The notes below the pieces were generated by a model. The model worked only from the letters and a program-made list of their open reading frames with translations, did no database searches and was not told where the DNA came from. Below, piece after piece: positions 36,814-46,070 of a DNA stretch of 49,317 nt (within the stretch, counting starts at the first letter, position 1; each line of letters begins with the position of its first letter). The translations under genes were made by a program, and so were the position numbers. This stretch comes from an uncultured Christensenella sp. (GTDB taxonomy: Bacteria; Bacillota; Clostridia; Christensenellales; UBA3700): contig CAJTNA010000009.1 of assembly GCA_910577845.1 (NCBI GenBank), positions 1 through 49,317 on the forward strand, given 5' to 3'.

Positions 36814-39520
36814 TTTTTTTGTTTTGAGATGTTTTGCGTTTTTTGATAAGTATTGGTATTTGTTGTTTGATATGAACTGGGATTTTATTGGTTGATTGTT
36901 GGAAGAAGTGATACATTGCAAAAACAAACAACTGGTTTGTTTGTAAGTTGTGCAATGTTTTTTTTGTTGCTCTTTTTGTCTGAATCATTTTTTTGGCATT
37001 GTTTTTTACCATGAAAGTTTGTATTTGTTGATAATTTTTTTCTTATTTATGATTTTTATTTGTTGTAATAGTGTTATATTTATAAGCATTATTTTTGTGT
37101 GTTCATATGTTTGTCTTCTATTATTTTTTTTTGGAGGCAATATAAATTTGTTTTGTTTAGCATTGTAAAAAAAACGTTTTTAATTTATGTTTTATTGATA
37201 ATGGCACTATAGTGAGGGCAAAAATTATTTTTATTGTTATGAGTTGTGAGTTTTAATTCGTTTTTTTTTGTTCAATGTTGAAGAGGTTGGTTTTGAGAGT
37301 AAAGGTTTTATTGCTACTAAAATTTTGGGCAAGAATTTTAAAAATATTTTTACATTGCCGTCAATCGTTGCGTGTGTAGGTGATATTGGTAGTTTTACAT
37401 TTTTTATAAATATGCTGTTTCTAAAATGTGCTGATTGTTGGAGTGATCATAATTTTTTTGTAATAAGTTTTTTGTGTTGTTGGCCGGTATCAAAGTGATT
37501 CTTGTTAGTGTGGTGTTTTTTTTGTTTAAGAGTGTGTTGTAAACAAAATATAGCCTTTATCGTGTTTGTTGCCATTTATTTGTTCAAGCTGATTGGGAGT
37601 TTGGTTCTATGTTAAGGCTCTGGGGCCAATTTTGGAAAACAATTTTTTCGCTTTGAGGATAAAAGGGAGTTAATGCTAGGTTTTTTTTGTGGTGGTGTTT
37701 ATAGTTTATTATTTTTATAAATATGTATGAATTTGTGGAGTGGTATATGCTTGCGGTTTTTTTTGTGTTCAATTGATTGTTTCTTTTTCTTGGCCTAGTT
37801 TTGTTTGCTTTGTAAGTAAATGTTGTTTTTTTTTTGCCGTTGTGTATATGTTTTATAAAAGGGCTTGTTTGCGTGTACAAATTAGGTTTGACCGTTTTTA
37901 TAAACACTAATAAAATATTTCTTTGTTAAAATTATGTAATGTGTTTATTGTATAAAAGTGATTAGATTGTGCCTTTTATATAGTCTATTAATTTTTTTGC
38001 TTAAGGGCGTCAAGTATTGTAAAAATATTGTTAGCCAGGTGCTTGGCCTAGATAAACAATGGAAAGGGTTAAAGGTGTTGTTAAAAAAGCTAATATTTTT
38101 GCAATGATGCTTCTGATGTTGCGGTAGGTCTTGAAGTAATTTTGCTATCATATGGCGTAACCAAGATGATTAAAAGTGTGTTAAAAATATAAAGATTCTA
38201 TAAACAGATTTATGTTAAGTATGTTGACAAAGATATTTGCATTATTATAAAAATTGTTTTAATTATACTTTTTGTACAGGAATCTATTGTTTTTATAACA
38301 TATAGTTATTTGTTTCACGTGAAACTTGTATTGTGTCATTGTTTTTTTTGCTTGCTAATATAGCCAAAATTTTTTATCTAATGTTTAATAGATTTGTTTT
38401 GTTTTTATTTGGTGTGATTGTATTGAGGGGCGTTATTGTTTTAGAAAATATTCTTGTTTAAGTGGTGTTATGGTGTTTTTTTTGTCTTATATTTTATTTG
38501 TATGCTGATATTGTCAATTAAAATAAAAGAGGTGTGTATTGTGATTTTTTAAATGAATTTTGCTTGAACGGGGCAACCAATTTTTTTTGGTTTTAGTATT
38601 TTATTAAATGATAAAACATATTTTAGGTGGTTGAATTTGTTTTTATTGCAATGGTCATTTGATGGTTGTTGGTGAAGTGCTCGTTGTTTTAGGGAGGTTT
38701 TTTTAGCATAGTTTGAACTGAATTCAAAAATTTTTGACAAACAGAGTTTAATTTTGAGTGCAAATTCAATTAATCTTACAATTTATTATTATTTTGTGAG
38801 TTAAAGTTTTTTGTATAAGTCAGTAAATAAATGTATTTGTTAAATTGTGGCGAACAAATGTTTTTTTTGCTTAAGAGAATTACAGTGCTGGTAGAATGTA
38901 ACATTATTTTGAATAAAAAATAGCTTTTATCTTTGGTAAATCTTGTAACCAAATTTGTCTAATTGCAACTGTTGATGATTTTGCAGTTTGTTTGGGTGGG
39001 CTATTTTGGTAGGCGGTTGATTAGATTTAATAAAAGTTTTTAAATTAATAATTTTTCTGTGTTAATATTTCAAGTCAATTGCGAAAGTGCTGGGTAGGGG
39101 TGGAGTATCGTGTGTATGATATTAATCTTATAAAAATAGTCGGATGAATAGTTTAGTATTTACTATTTGATATTGTTTATGAGTTTTTTGTTTGCGAATT
39201 AATAAGCATTTGATAGGAGCAGGCACTATTTTTAATGTTTTAGGGCTGAATGCTAATAATGGTTAGTTTTTTCTCAGTTTTTATGTTAGTACAATTATTG
39301 TATAACAGATAGTTTTTACCTAGCGTTTTGGTGGATGTTTTGAGGTGTTCAATTAATTTATTGTATTTTTACACAAAAAATGTTTTGTTTTATATTCATT
39401 TAGATATGATAATAGTGATTATGTAATGATTAGAGTGGTGAATTAAAATTGAGCAGTAGCTAATTTTTAAATACAAGATATCCAGAAAATCGTATGATTG
39501 TGTTTTTTTGGTTGTCTGGA
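36814..39520 (+). other. Gene-free region extremely rich in T and G on the plus strand
   Basis: About 2.7 kb where G greatly exceeds C and T exceeds A; for example 37681-37740 contains no C at all. Apparent frames on the minus strand are Lys/Asn/His/Gln-rich artefacts of this composition without ribosome sites. The strand bias matches that of a leading strand for a rightward fork, in the interval between two parS sites and the DnaA boxes. Confidence 0.8.
38311..38326. promoter_or_regulatory. parS site (15 of 16)
   Basis: TGTTTCACGTGAAACT matches the consensus at all but the last base. Confidence 0.85.
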
Positions 39521-40304
39521 TAAGCTGAATGAGATGACAATTAAAGCATAGTCAGAAAATTATATTATTTTATTCAGTTCTTTTTAAATTATTATATTAA
39601 TCTTTAATGCAATTTAAATTGCTTAACATTAATGCAATATAATTAAAATTTTTATATAACATAATGTTATGTTTCACGTGAAACATTTTGGATTTTGGTA
39701 AGATTGCTTATGGTTTTTCAATATATAAATATTAAGTTTTAAGCGATTGTATGAATGCTGAATACATTTTATAAACTATAATTGTTGAATTTTTGCAAAG
39801 TCATTATCTAAATTCAATATCTTGTAGTTGATTTTGACGTTCATTTGTATAAATTATATAAGTTGTTTAATTGTTGACAAGTAAAATGTTTAGGATGCTA
39901 TTTGCAATTATAAAAATTATCCAAATTATGTTTAAAACTCTGTAATTATTGTCAATTTTTTAAATTTTTGATATATATTATAATTTGTTTATCTGCATAT
40001 AAAGCATTAATTTGTTGGGCATAGATAAAATTAGTATAACAATAGTTATAGTATATAATAATTAAAACTAAAGTAGTGTCAGAATATAAAAAATTATTTT
40101 AGATTTTTATAAAGTATCCTTTTGATATGTGTATAAGTTTATTAATAAATGTTCTTTAGATTATTTAAGTATAGAGTTATTTTTGAATATAAGAATTTGT
40201 AAAAAGAATTTAATATCAATGTTTAAATTAAAAATAAGATATTTGATTTGCTTGGAAAGGTGCTAATTTTACTAGTTTTAAAGAATCAACTATTAATGTA
40301 TTTG
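39521..40304. other. AT-rich gene-free DNA flanking the DnaA boxes
   Basis: Very AT-rich DNA with the consensus parS inside it and no gene. It could include the duplex-unwinding element of oriC. Confidence 0.5.
39670..39685. promoter_or_regulatory. parS site (exact consensus)
   Basis: TGTTTCACGTGAAACA matches the classic Bacillus-type parS at 16 of 16 positions. Confidence 0.93.
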
Positions 40305-40499
40305 TTATCAACAAGTACACATTTTTATCCACATTTTATAAATAAATTTACAATAATAAAACTATGGGTTATAAAAAATGTTTTTTCTCTCTATTTCTAT
40401 ATGAGTGGAAAGTATAAAAAATGTTGATAACTTAGCCAAATTGTGGATAACTTGGCAAAAAATTAGGGATTTATCCACATTTTAGGCAATTTATCCTCA
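40305..40499. other. Candidate oriC: six DnaA boxes in three 20-bp pairs
   Basis: Plus strand: TTATCAACA 40305, TTATCCACA 40325, TTATCCACA 40471, TTATCCTCA 40491. Minus strand: TGTTGATAA 40422 and TGTGGATAA 40442. Three boxes are consensus and three have one mismatch. Each pair has equal orientation and a start-to-start spacing of exactly 20. AT-rich DNA flanks both sides. Together with parS sites to the left and the switch in gene direction, this is the best origin candidate in the window. Confidence 0.85.
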
Positions 40500-40619
40500 C
40501 AAATTATGAAAAATCGCTATATTTAATGTGGAATGTTAAAATTATGTATTTTATTGGTAAAAAAAATGTTGAATTTGTAAAAAAGTCGGCATAAATTTTA
40601 CAAATATTTTAACTTTATA

Positions 40620-40648
40620 TTGACTTTATATTTGTTTGTGTATATAAT
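40620..40648 (+). promoter_or_regulatory. mtnN promoter
   Basis: TTGACT at 40620-40625, a 17-base spacer and TATAAT at 40643-40648; 18 bases before the start codon. Confidence 0.8.
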
Positions 40649-40666
40649 GGTTAAAAAGAGGTGTTT

Positions 40667-41371
40667 ATGAAAAAGTTTAAAAGAATTGGAATGGTTGTTG
40701 CTTTGATTGAGGAACAAGCGTATTTAACTAAATACTTTGGTAAAAGAGTTAAAAAATATAAGTTTGGTGAAATAAATGTTACAGAATTTAATTATAAAGA
40801 TTGTAAAATATTTATGGCTGATAGTGGGGTTGGTGAAATTTCTGCAACTCTTTCAACGCAAATGTTGATTTTAAAGTTTGATGTTGAAGTTATATTGAAT
40901 TTTGGAGTTGTTGGAGGGTTAAGTAATGACCTTAATTGTGGTGGCGTTGCATATGTTGGTGAAATTGTGCATCACGATTTTACAACAAGTTATAAAAATA
41001 TGAATGAATGTGCTGGTAAGTATATGTTCCAGCCAGATAGCTTTGTCTTTGAAGCAGATAAAAAAATGCTTGAGCTTGCAAAAAAAGTTATTGGTGATAG
41101 AAAAGTTGTAAGAATTGTATCTGGTGACAAATTTGTTGATGATAATACTTTTAGAGATTGGCTAATAAATCATTTTGGTGGAGAGATTTGTGATATGGAA
41201 AGTGCTGGAATATATTTTGCGTGTCGAAATCATAGCATACCTTTTTTAATGATAAAAGCTGTGTCAGATAGTGCAGATGACAATGCTAGTGCAGATTTTA
41301 ATTCAACAATAGATGCTGGCGTTACTTTTTATGTTGATGCAGTAAAAAAATTAATTGACTATATGTGTTAG
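40667..41371 (+). CDS. mtnN: 5'-methylthioadenosine/S-adenosylhomocysteine nucleosidase
   Basis: Cleaves adenine from MTA and SAH, recycling by-products of SAM-dependent reactions. 234 residues from the ATG at 40667, with GAGGTG just before it; the GTG at 40661 is part of that ribosome site. Nucleoside phosphorylase-like fold: GMVVALIEEQAYL at the start (catalytic Glu), NFGVVGGL, then CDMESAGIYFAC (nucleoside-binding Met-Glu) and AVSDSADDNA (catalytic Asp). First gene right of the presumed origin and in the leading direction. Confidence 0.93.
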   Translation: MKKFKRIGMVVALIEEQAYLTKYFGKRVKKYKFGEINVTEFNYKDCKIFMADSGVGEISATLSTQMLILKFDVEVILNFGVVGGLSNDLNCGGVAYVGEIVHHDFTTSYKNMNECAGKYMFQPDSFVFEADKKMLELAKKVIGDRKVVRIVSGDKFVDDNTFRDWLINHFGGEICDMESAGIYFACRNHSIPFLMIKAVSDSADDNASADFNSTIDAGVTFYVDAVKKLIDYMC

Positions 41372-41642
41372 TTATATAAAATATAAAAATTTTTAAAAAT
41401 CAATATATAACAAAATGTTTTTGAATAGAGCTTTAAGTTTTTATATTGTGTAATAGGCTTGAGATATAACATTTGGTTATTGCTGTAAAAAATTTATTAG
41501 ATTTATAATAAAAATTATTTTTGTATATTATGAAAGAGTTTAAAAATTATATGAATATTATTGTATATGGTAAAATAGTAATTAAAGTTAGTAAAATACT
41601 ATTTTAATTAAACATAGTGATAATATAAAAATATATCTAAAA

Positions 41643-41684
41643 AAGAAACAAGCGTCAAAATATAAATTATGACGCTTGCTTCTT
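41643..41684 (+). terminator. Terminator downstream of mtnN
   Basis: AAGAAACAAGCGTCA pairs with TGACGCTTGCTTCTT (one mismatch) and is followed by TTAAT. It is 270 bases past mtnN. Confidence 0.65.
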
Positions 41685-41835
41685 TTAATAGTATGTAAAA
41701 GTTGAAGTTTATAAAAATTGAAAAAGGTTAACAATTTTTACAATTTTATTATACATCTTAATTTAAAATTTGTCAAACAAAACTGATTAAATTTTATATT
41801 TGATTATTTAAAAAATCTTAGTATTAAACTAATAT

Positions 41836-42310
41836 TATCATAAGTTAGCAATAAATCCTCAAAAAATAGCTATTTTGCGGGGTGGGGCTGAAAAAGGAAC
41901 ACGCAGTAGCTTTTAATAACAGCAATTCTTTATTTAAAAAGCGGAAGCTTTTGTTTAATTTGAGTTTTCTCAAATTAAACGACACATAGTTTATATTATC
42001 AAAAGCTGTAGTCAAGCGACACGCAGTGGCATTTGACATCAGCAAATGTTAATTCAAACTGGAAACGCTTGTGTAAGCAAGCTGTATTGCTTCTTGCAAT
42101 ACAAAATTTTAAGCGGGCTTAAAATTTACTTCCTATAGTTTATATTATCAAAAGCTGTAGTCAAGCGACACTAAGTGGCATTTGACATCAGCAAATGTTA
42201 ATTCAAAAAGTGTCGGCTTGATTTGTCAAGTAAAAAGCGGAAGCTTTTGTTTAAATTTGAGTTTTCTCAAATTAAACGACACATAATTTATATTTATGCA
42301 TAAAACTTTG
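41836..42310 (+). repeat. Intergenic modular repeat, copy 5 (longest, internally duplicated)
   Basis: Contains two copies of the hairpin-palindrome pair (GCGGAAGCTTTTG then TTTGAGTTTTCTCAAATT, at ~41936-41983 and ~42232-42281), two 73-base direct repeats (41986-42058 and 42135-42207, 71 of 73 identical), a TGTATTGCTTCTTGCAATACA hairpin near 42083-42103, and a 55-base block (42095-42149) identical to bases 1-55. No protein-like frame. Confidence 0.85.
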
Positions 42311-42402
42311 GCATAAAAAATATATTATAATAATTAAAAAATATAACATTTGCATATCTATTGGTTATACAAGTAATAATTTTCTTTTAATATGAGGTGA
42401 AT

Positions 42403-42678
42403 ATGGAAGTTGAGCAAAAAGTTGCTAAAAAGCATATAGTTAACATTGTTTATGGTGAGAGTATAGAAATTCGTGGCATTGTTTGTGCGTTGGAATATGA
42501 CGAAAATATTGCGGTATTTAAGCTAGCAGATAATATTTTGACTATTAATGGTAGTGAATTCGATGTAAAATCTATTGATGTAGAAAATGGAATTGCGATA
42601 GTCAGTGGTTGTGTAAGTAGTTTAGAGTACGCAAAGTCTAGAGAGAAACAAGGCTTTTTTAAGAGGCTAATGAAGTGA
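42403..42678 (+). CDS. yabP: Sporulation protein YabP
   Basis: 91 residues from the ATG at 42403, after GAGGTGA. YabP/YqfC-family pattern: a short beta-rich domain with ILTINGSEFDVKSIDVENGIAIVSGCVSSLEY and a basic C-terminus GFFKRLMK. In Bacillus YabP is made in the mother cell under sigma-E and is needed for spore coat and cortex formation. It overlaps yabQ by four bases (GTGA), the conserved pair. Confidence 0.82.
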   Translation: MEVEQKVAKKHIVNIVYGESIEIRGIVCALEYDENIAVFKLADNILTINGSEFDVKSIDVENGIAIVSGCVSSLEYAKSREKQGFFKRLMK

Positions 42679-42998
42679 ATAATATTGCAAATGAACAGCT
42701 TTTTGAGTTGGGGGTATTATTAATTGCTGCACTTGTTTATATTGTGGCACATTTTACGTGTAGCGGTTTAGCCATTTTAATAAGTAATCAAAAAACAGGG
42801 ATTATACGTAGTTTTTTACAAGGTGCGTTATTAATTTGTATTTTAGCAATAGCGGTAATTTGTTTTTTTAATGGTAAAATCAAGTTTTATCATTTTATTG
42901 CATATGGTGGAACAGTTGCAGTGTTAATAAAAATTATAAATTTGTTAAAAAATAAAATTCATCAAATAAAGTCAGATAAAAAAGAAATTAAAAATTAG
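42675..42998 (+). CDS. yabQ: Spore cortex protein YabQ-like
   Basis: 107 residues, GTG start overlapping the yabP stop, with AAGAGG eight bases before. Three or four membrane helices (about 10-37, 44-66 and 71-92) and FFNGKIKFYHFIAYGGTVAVLI, which fits the YabQ pattern. It is a membrane protein needed for cortex assembly in Bacillus. divIC, usually next, is not here. Confidence 0.72.
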   Translation: MNNIANEQLFELGVLLIAALVYIVAHFTCSGLAILISNQKTGIIRSFLQGALLICILAIAVICFFNGKIKFYHFIAYGGTVAVLIKIINLLKNKIHQIKSDKKEIKN

Positions 42999-43085
42999 TT
43001 AAGGCTTATCCATTAAAATAATTTTAAAGGTAAGAATTAAGTTTGGAAAAAAATTTGCATTTATTAAATATTTTAAATTTAATCG

Positions 43086-43112
43086 CACAAGATTAAATCT
43101 TGTGTGGTTTTT
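43086..43112 (+). terminator. Terminator after yabQ
   Basis: CACAAGAT pairs with ATCTTGTG around TAA, followed by TGGTTTTTT. It is 90 bases past the yabQ stop. Confidence 0.75.
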
Positions 43113-43493
43113 TAATCTAAGGTTAATATTAAAGATTATTTGACTATAGTTTTTTACTTTTATTTTTATAAATGTTATTTTAGATAACTTTAGAATTTAA
43201 AATAAAAATTGTATTTTTGAGTAAAGTTATTTGTATTAATAAAATATTATAAATAATACCGATTTTTGATAGATATTTTATTTATAATAATGTCATTATT
43301 AAATTTAAATCTAATAATAATTTCAATAAATAATTTGTTAGAGATATTATATATTAACCATGATTTTAAAAATATCAGTTTATTATTAAGTTTTTTCATA
43401 TAGTTTATTTTTGTACAAAAGGGATAAATTCTATAACAATCTTAATATGTTGTAAAGAAAATTAAAACAAATGGCAAATATTAGTTTAATTTG
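43113..43493. other. AT-rich gap yabQ-ppx with short repeat copy 3
   Basis: AATACCGATTTTTGATAG at 43255-43272 repeats the core at 17818 and 25101, here with weaker pairing. No gene is seen. Confidence 0.5.
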
Positions 43494-43522
43494 TTGTGCA
43501 GATTAATATCATATGGTATAAT
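43494..43522 (+). promoter_or_regulatory. Promoter of ppx/gppA
   Basis: TATAAT at 43517-43522 with an upstream TGG (extended -10) and a weak -35 TTGTGC at 43494, 17-base spacer. Confidence 0.55.
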
Positions 43523-43575
43523 TAATTAGTAGTATTACAGAATTATATAAAATCTTTGTATAGAGAGGATAACAA

Positions 43576-44454
43576 TTGTTTATGAATAAAAAATTCGCTA
43601 TTATAGATATTGGCAGTAATTCTATAAGGTTAATGATAAGTGATGGAGACAAAAGTTTAAAAAAATATGTAAACACAACTAAGTTAGCTGAAAAGCTTGC
43701 GAAAACTGGGAAATTGCAAGAGAACGCAATGGAAAGAAGCTTGACAGCTATTTGTGATTTTGTTGAAATTGCAAAAGATTTTGGTTCAGAGGTTCATATT
43801 TTTGCTACGGAGGCAGTTAGAAGTGCAAAAAATAGTAAAGAGTTTACAGATAAAATCAAACATTATACTGGATTGAGTACAGATATAGTTTGTGGTGAAA
43901 TGGAGGCAAAGCTTGGCTTTATTGGTGCTTCACACGGACAAAATGTTTGCGTTGTAGATATTGGTGGTGCTAGTACGGAAATTGTTTGTGGTGATAAAGG
44001 AGAAATAATTTATGCTAAAAGTGTACCAATTGGTGCAGTAAGATTACTAGATAATTGTGGTGAGGACGAGGTGTTGTTAGCAAATTATGTTGCAGATAAC
44101 CTAGTGTTATATGGTAATGTGCCAAGAATGGACAAGTTGGTCGCTATAGGCGGAACGGCGTCCACTATTGTGTCCGTATTGCAAAAAATGAAAGTGTATG
44201 ATACTGAAAAAGTACATAACTTTATGTTATACAAAAGAGATGTTGAAAAAGTGTATCAACTAATTAAAAATACTATAAAATCAAAACGTTGTGAAATTAT
44301 AGGGTTGGCTGAAGGGAGACGGGACATCATAGTTGGTGCGACTTTTGAGCTTCTCAAAATTATGGAAATGTTGGGATTCGACTATCTGTATGTAAGTGAA
44401 CAAGATAATCTTGAGGGGTACTTATTGTTAAATAAGGAAAAATGGTATCAATAA
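43576..44454 (+). CDS. Ppx/GppA phosphatase family protein
   Basis: Exopolyphosphatase / pppGpp phosphatase family, ASKHA fold. 292 residues (290 from the ATG at 43582). Motifs: AIIDIGSNSIRLMI phosphate-1 loop, FATEAVRSAKNS, the catalytic-Glu region CGEMEAKLGFIGA, VVDIGGASTEIV phosphate-2 loop, and VAIGGTAST. TTG at 43576 is best spaced (7 bases) from AGAGG; the ATG two codons later is 13 bases away. Only the two ASKHA domains are present, as in many Clostridia; polyphosphate versus pppGpp specificity cannot be told. Confidence 0.9.
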   Translation: MFMNKKFAIIDIGSNSIRLMISDGDKSLKKYVNTTKLAEKLAKTGKLQENAMERSLTAICDFVEIAKDFGSEVHIFATEAVRSAKNSKEFTDKIKHYTGLSTDIVCGEMEAKLGFIGASHGQNVCVVDIGGASTEIVCGDKGEIIYAKSVPIGAVRLLDNCGEDEVLLANYVADNLVLYGNVPRMDKLVAIGGTASTIVSVLQKMKVYDTEKVHNFMLYKRDVEKVYQLIKNTIKSKRCEIIGLAEGRRDIIVGATFELLKIMEMLGFDYLYVSEQDNLEGYLLLNKEKWYQ

Positions 44455-44590
44455 TTTTATACGTGATAAGAAGATTTTGGAATAAATGTAGCCTTTGTTT
44501 AATGCTATGTATTGATTAGAATTAAGCAAATTCTATATAAGTGATTGTAAAATTTTAACAAGAAACTGATGGTTTTGGTAGAGGTTATCA

Positions 44591-45550
44591 ATGAAAAAAT
44601 TTCTGATAATGCTGATAATAATTTGTAATATAATTCCTATTGTATTGATTGTGTTAGGGCTATGTTTGCCCTTACGGACATTGTTTCAAGTAGGAATATT
44701 TCTTGAAGGAATTATTGCTAATCTTACTATCTTTTATATTTTGTATTTGGCTTTGAATAAATGTAAGAATAGATTAAAAGAAAAAGGGCATTTACTTAAA
44801 GAAATTTTTTCACTATTAAAGAAAAAAAATATAAAAGATAATATAAATGAAGAATGTGATGACAAAAGAGCAATTGAAGAAAAAGAGATGAATCAGATAA
44901 ACACTACTTATGGCACAGAAAACCAAGAAGCAGTCCTAAAAAGAACATTATCTAATTATAGAAGGGCGAAAAGTGTAATGTCAGAGTGGCCACACTCTTA
45001 CTGGGGATGCTATATTGCAATAACTTTCTTTTTGTGTATAGTGCTTTCAATAGTATTTTTTATTGTTTTTTTGGCTTCACCAAATAGCAAATTTCCAACA
45101 GTTTCTGTTACTTTGTTAGGTGTTGGTGCTGGTAGTATATTTATATCAATAATTATTGTATTTATAAACGAAAGAAAATCAATGTGGCGTGCAAATAGGT
45201 ATTTAGCAAGTAATAATGCCAAATATAAAAGCAAATTTATTGAAGCAGATGCAGTTGTTAAAGTGTCTTTAATTTCTAGTTATACACAAACTGGAAGCAC
45301 AGTTCGTACACGAGTATCAAATGCTATTTATAGAATTTTGATTGAATGTAATGACAAAAAATTAACCGCTTTTAGTAGAAATTTTTATAACGAAGGCGAC
45401 ATTGTTACAATAATTTATAAAGAGAAATCAACACTGGCAAGCATAATAGCAGATTATTATAATGAAGATGATGAAAATTCTTGGGTAGAGGATGACCCAG
45501 AAAATTCTTGGGTCGCAAATGATGAAGAATTTAATTCGTGGTCAGAATAA
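44591..45550 (+). CDS. Membrane protein with C-terminal NSW repeats, unknown
   Basis: 319 residues. Two N-terminal helices (4-28 and 36-56), a ~90-residue charged linker, two further helices (140-163 and 170-193), then a soluble beta-rich domain (AVVKVSLISSYTQTGSTVRTRVSNAIYRILIEC) faintly like DUF3592. The acidic C-terminus carries three NSW repeats (DENSW, PENSW, EFNSW). Ribosome site GAGGT. No family assigned with confidence. It stands alone between ppx and the tRNA cluster. Confidence 0.75.
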   Translation: MKKFLIMLIIICNIIPIVLIVLGLCLPLRTLFQVGIFLEGIIANLTIFYILYLALNKCKNRLKEKGHLLKEIFSLLKKKNIKDNINEECDDKRAIEEKEMNQINTTYGTENQEAVLKRTLSNYRRAKSVMSEWPHSYWGCYIAITFFLCIVLSIVFFIVFLASPNSKFPTVSVTLLGVGAGSIFISIIIVFINERKSMWRANRYLASNNAKYKSKFIEADAVVKVSLISSYTQTGSTVRTRVSNAIYRILIECNDKKLTAFSRNFYNEGDIVTIIYKEKSTLASIIADYYNEDDENSWVEDDPENSWVANDEEFNSWSE

Positions 45551-45856
45551 AAAAGTAAAGATAGTTTGAATAAAGTTTTAGATGAGATAAATTGAGGGAA
45601 TGGCAAAGGTAAATTTTTGTGATTTACTATATTGGGATATAGAAAAAGAAATGCAAATTTTAGGAAAAAGGAATTAATTAATCTTATATTGCATATAATG
45701 ATTATATAAAACAATTGCAATATAAAATAATCATTTAGTATCGACTTTTGAATGGTTTTTTTAAAATATATTGGGTATAATTAAATAGAAAACATTGTCA
45801 AAATTTAAAAACATTGCAGATTATATTAAAAAATTAATTTTTTGTAGTCAAAATCC
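45551..45856. other. Gap with interleaved inverted repeats
   Basis: TTATATTGCA (45684-45693) pairs with TGCAATATAA (45716-45725), and AATGATTAT (45697-45705) pairs with ATAATCATT (45727-45735), in A-B-A'-B' order. These are either two alternative hairpins or a pseudoknot. No gene is seen. Confidence 0.5.
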
Positions 45857-45885
45857 TTGACAAACACAAATAAATAATGTATTAT
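45857..45885 (+). promoter_or_regulatory. Promoter of the tRNA cluster
   Basis: TTGACA at 45857-45862, a 17-base spacer and TATTAT at 45880-45885; an alternative TATAAT at 45883 would need a 20-base spacer. It is about 30 bases before the first tRNA. Confidence 0.75.
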
Positions 45886-45921
45886 AATCAAGCATATAGT
45901 GCTGAAAAATCAGCATACTGT

Positions 45922-45997
<76 letters not shown>

Positions 45998-46070
45998 TTA
46001 ATTTTGATAGTGTTTTTTTGTTTATAAAAATAATGTCAAAACAACAACTTTGCAAGAAAGTTTATATCTT

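Noticed and set aside
37268..37498. Plus-strand frame of 76 codons in the T/G-rich region
   Set aside because: Phe/Cys/Val-rich composition follows from T and G excess; no ribosome site and no recognisable motif.
36791..38740. Minus-strand frames of 60-107 codons in the T/G-rich region
   Set aside because: They are rich in Lys, Asn, His and Gln because the minus strand is A/C-rich; they lack ribosome sites and family-like sequence.
41836..42310. CRISPR array
   Set aside because: Repeats are direct and palindromic but irregular in length and spacing, and no spacers or cas genes are present.
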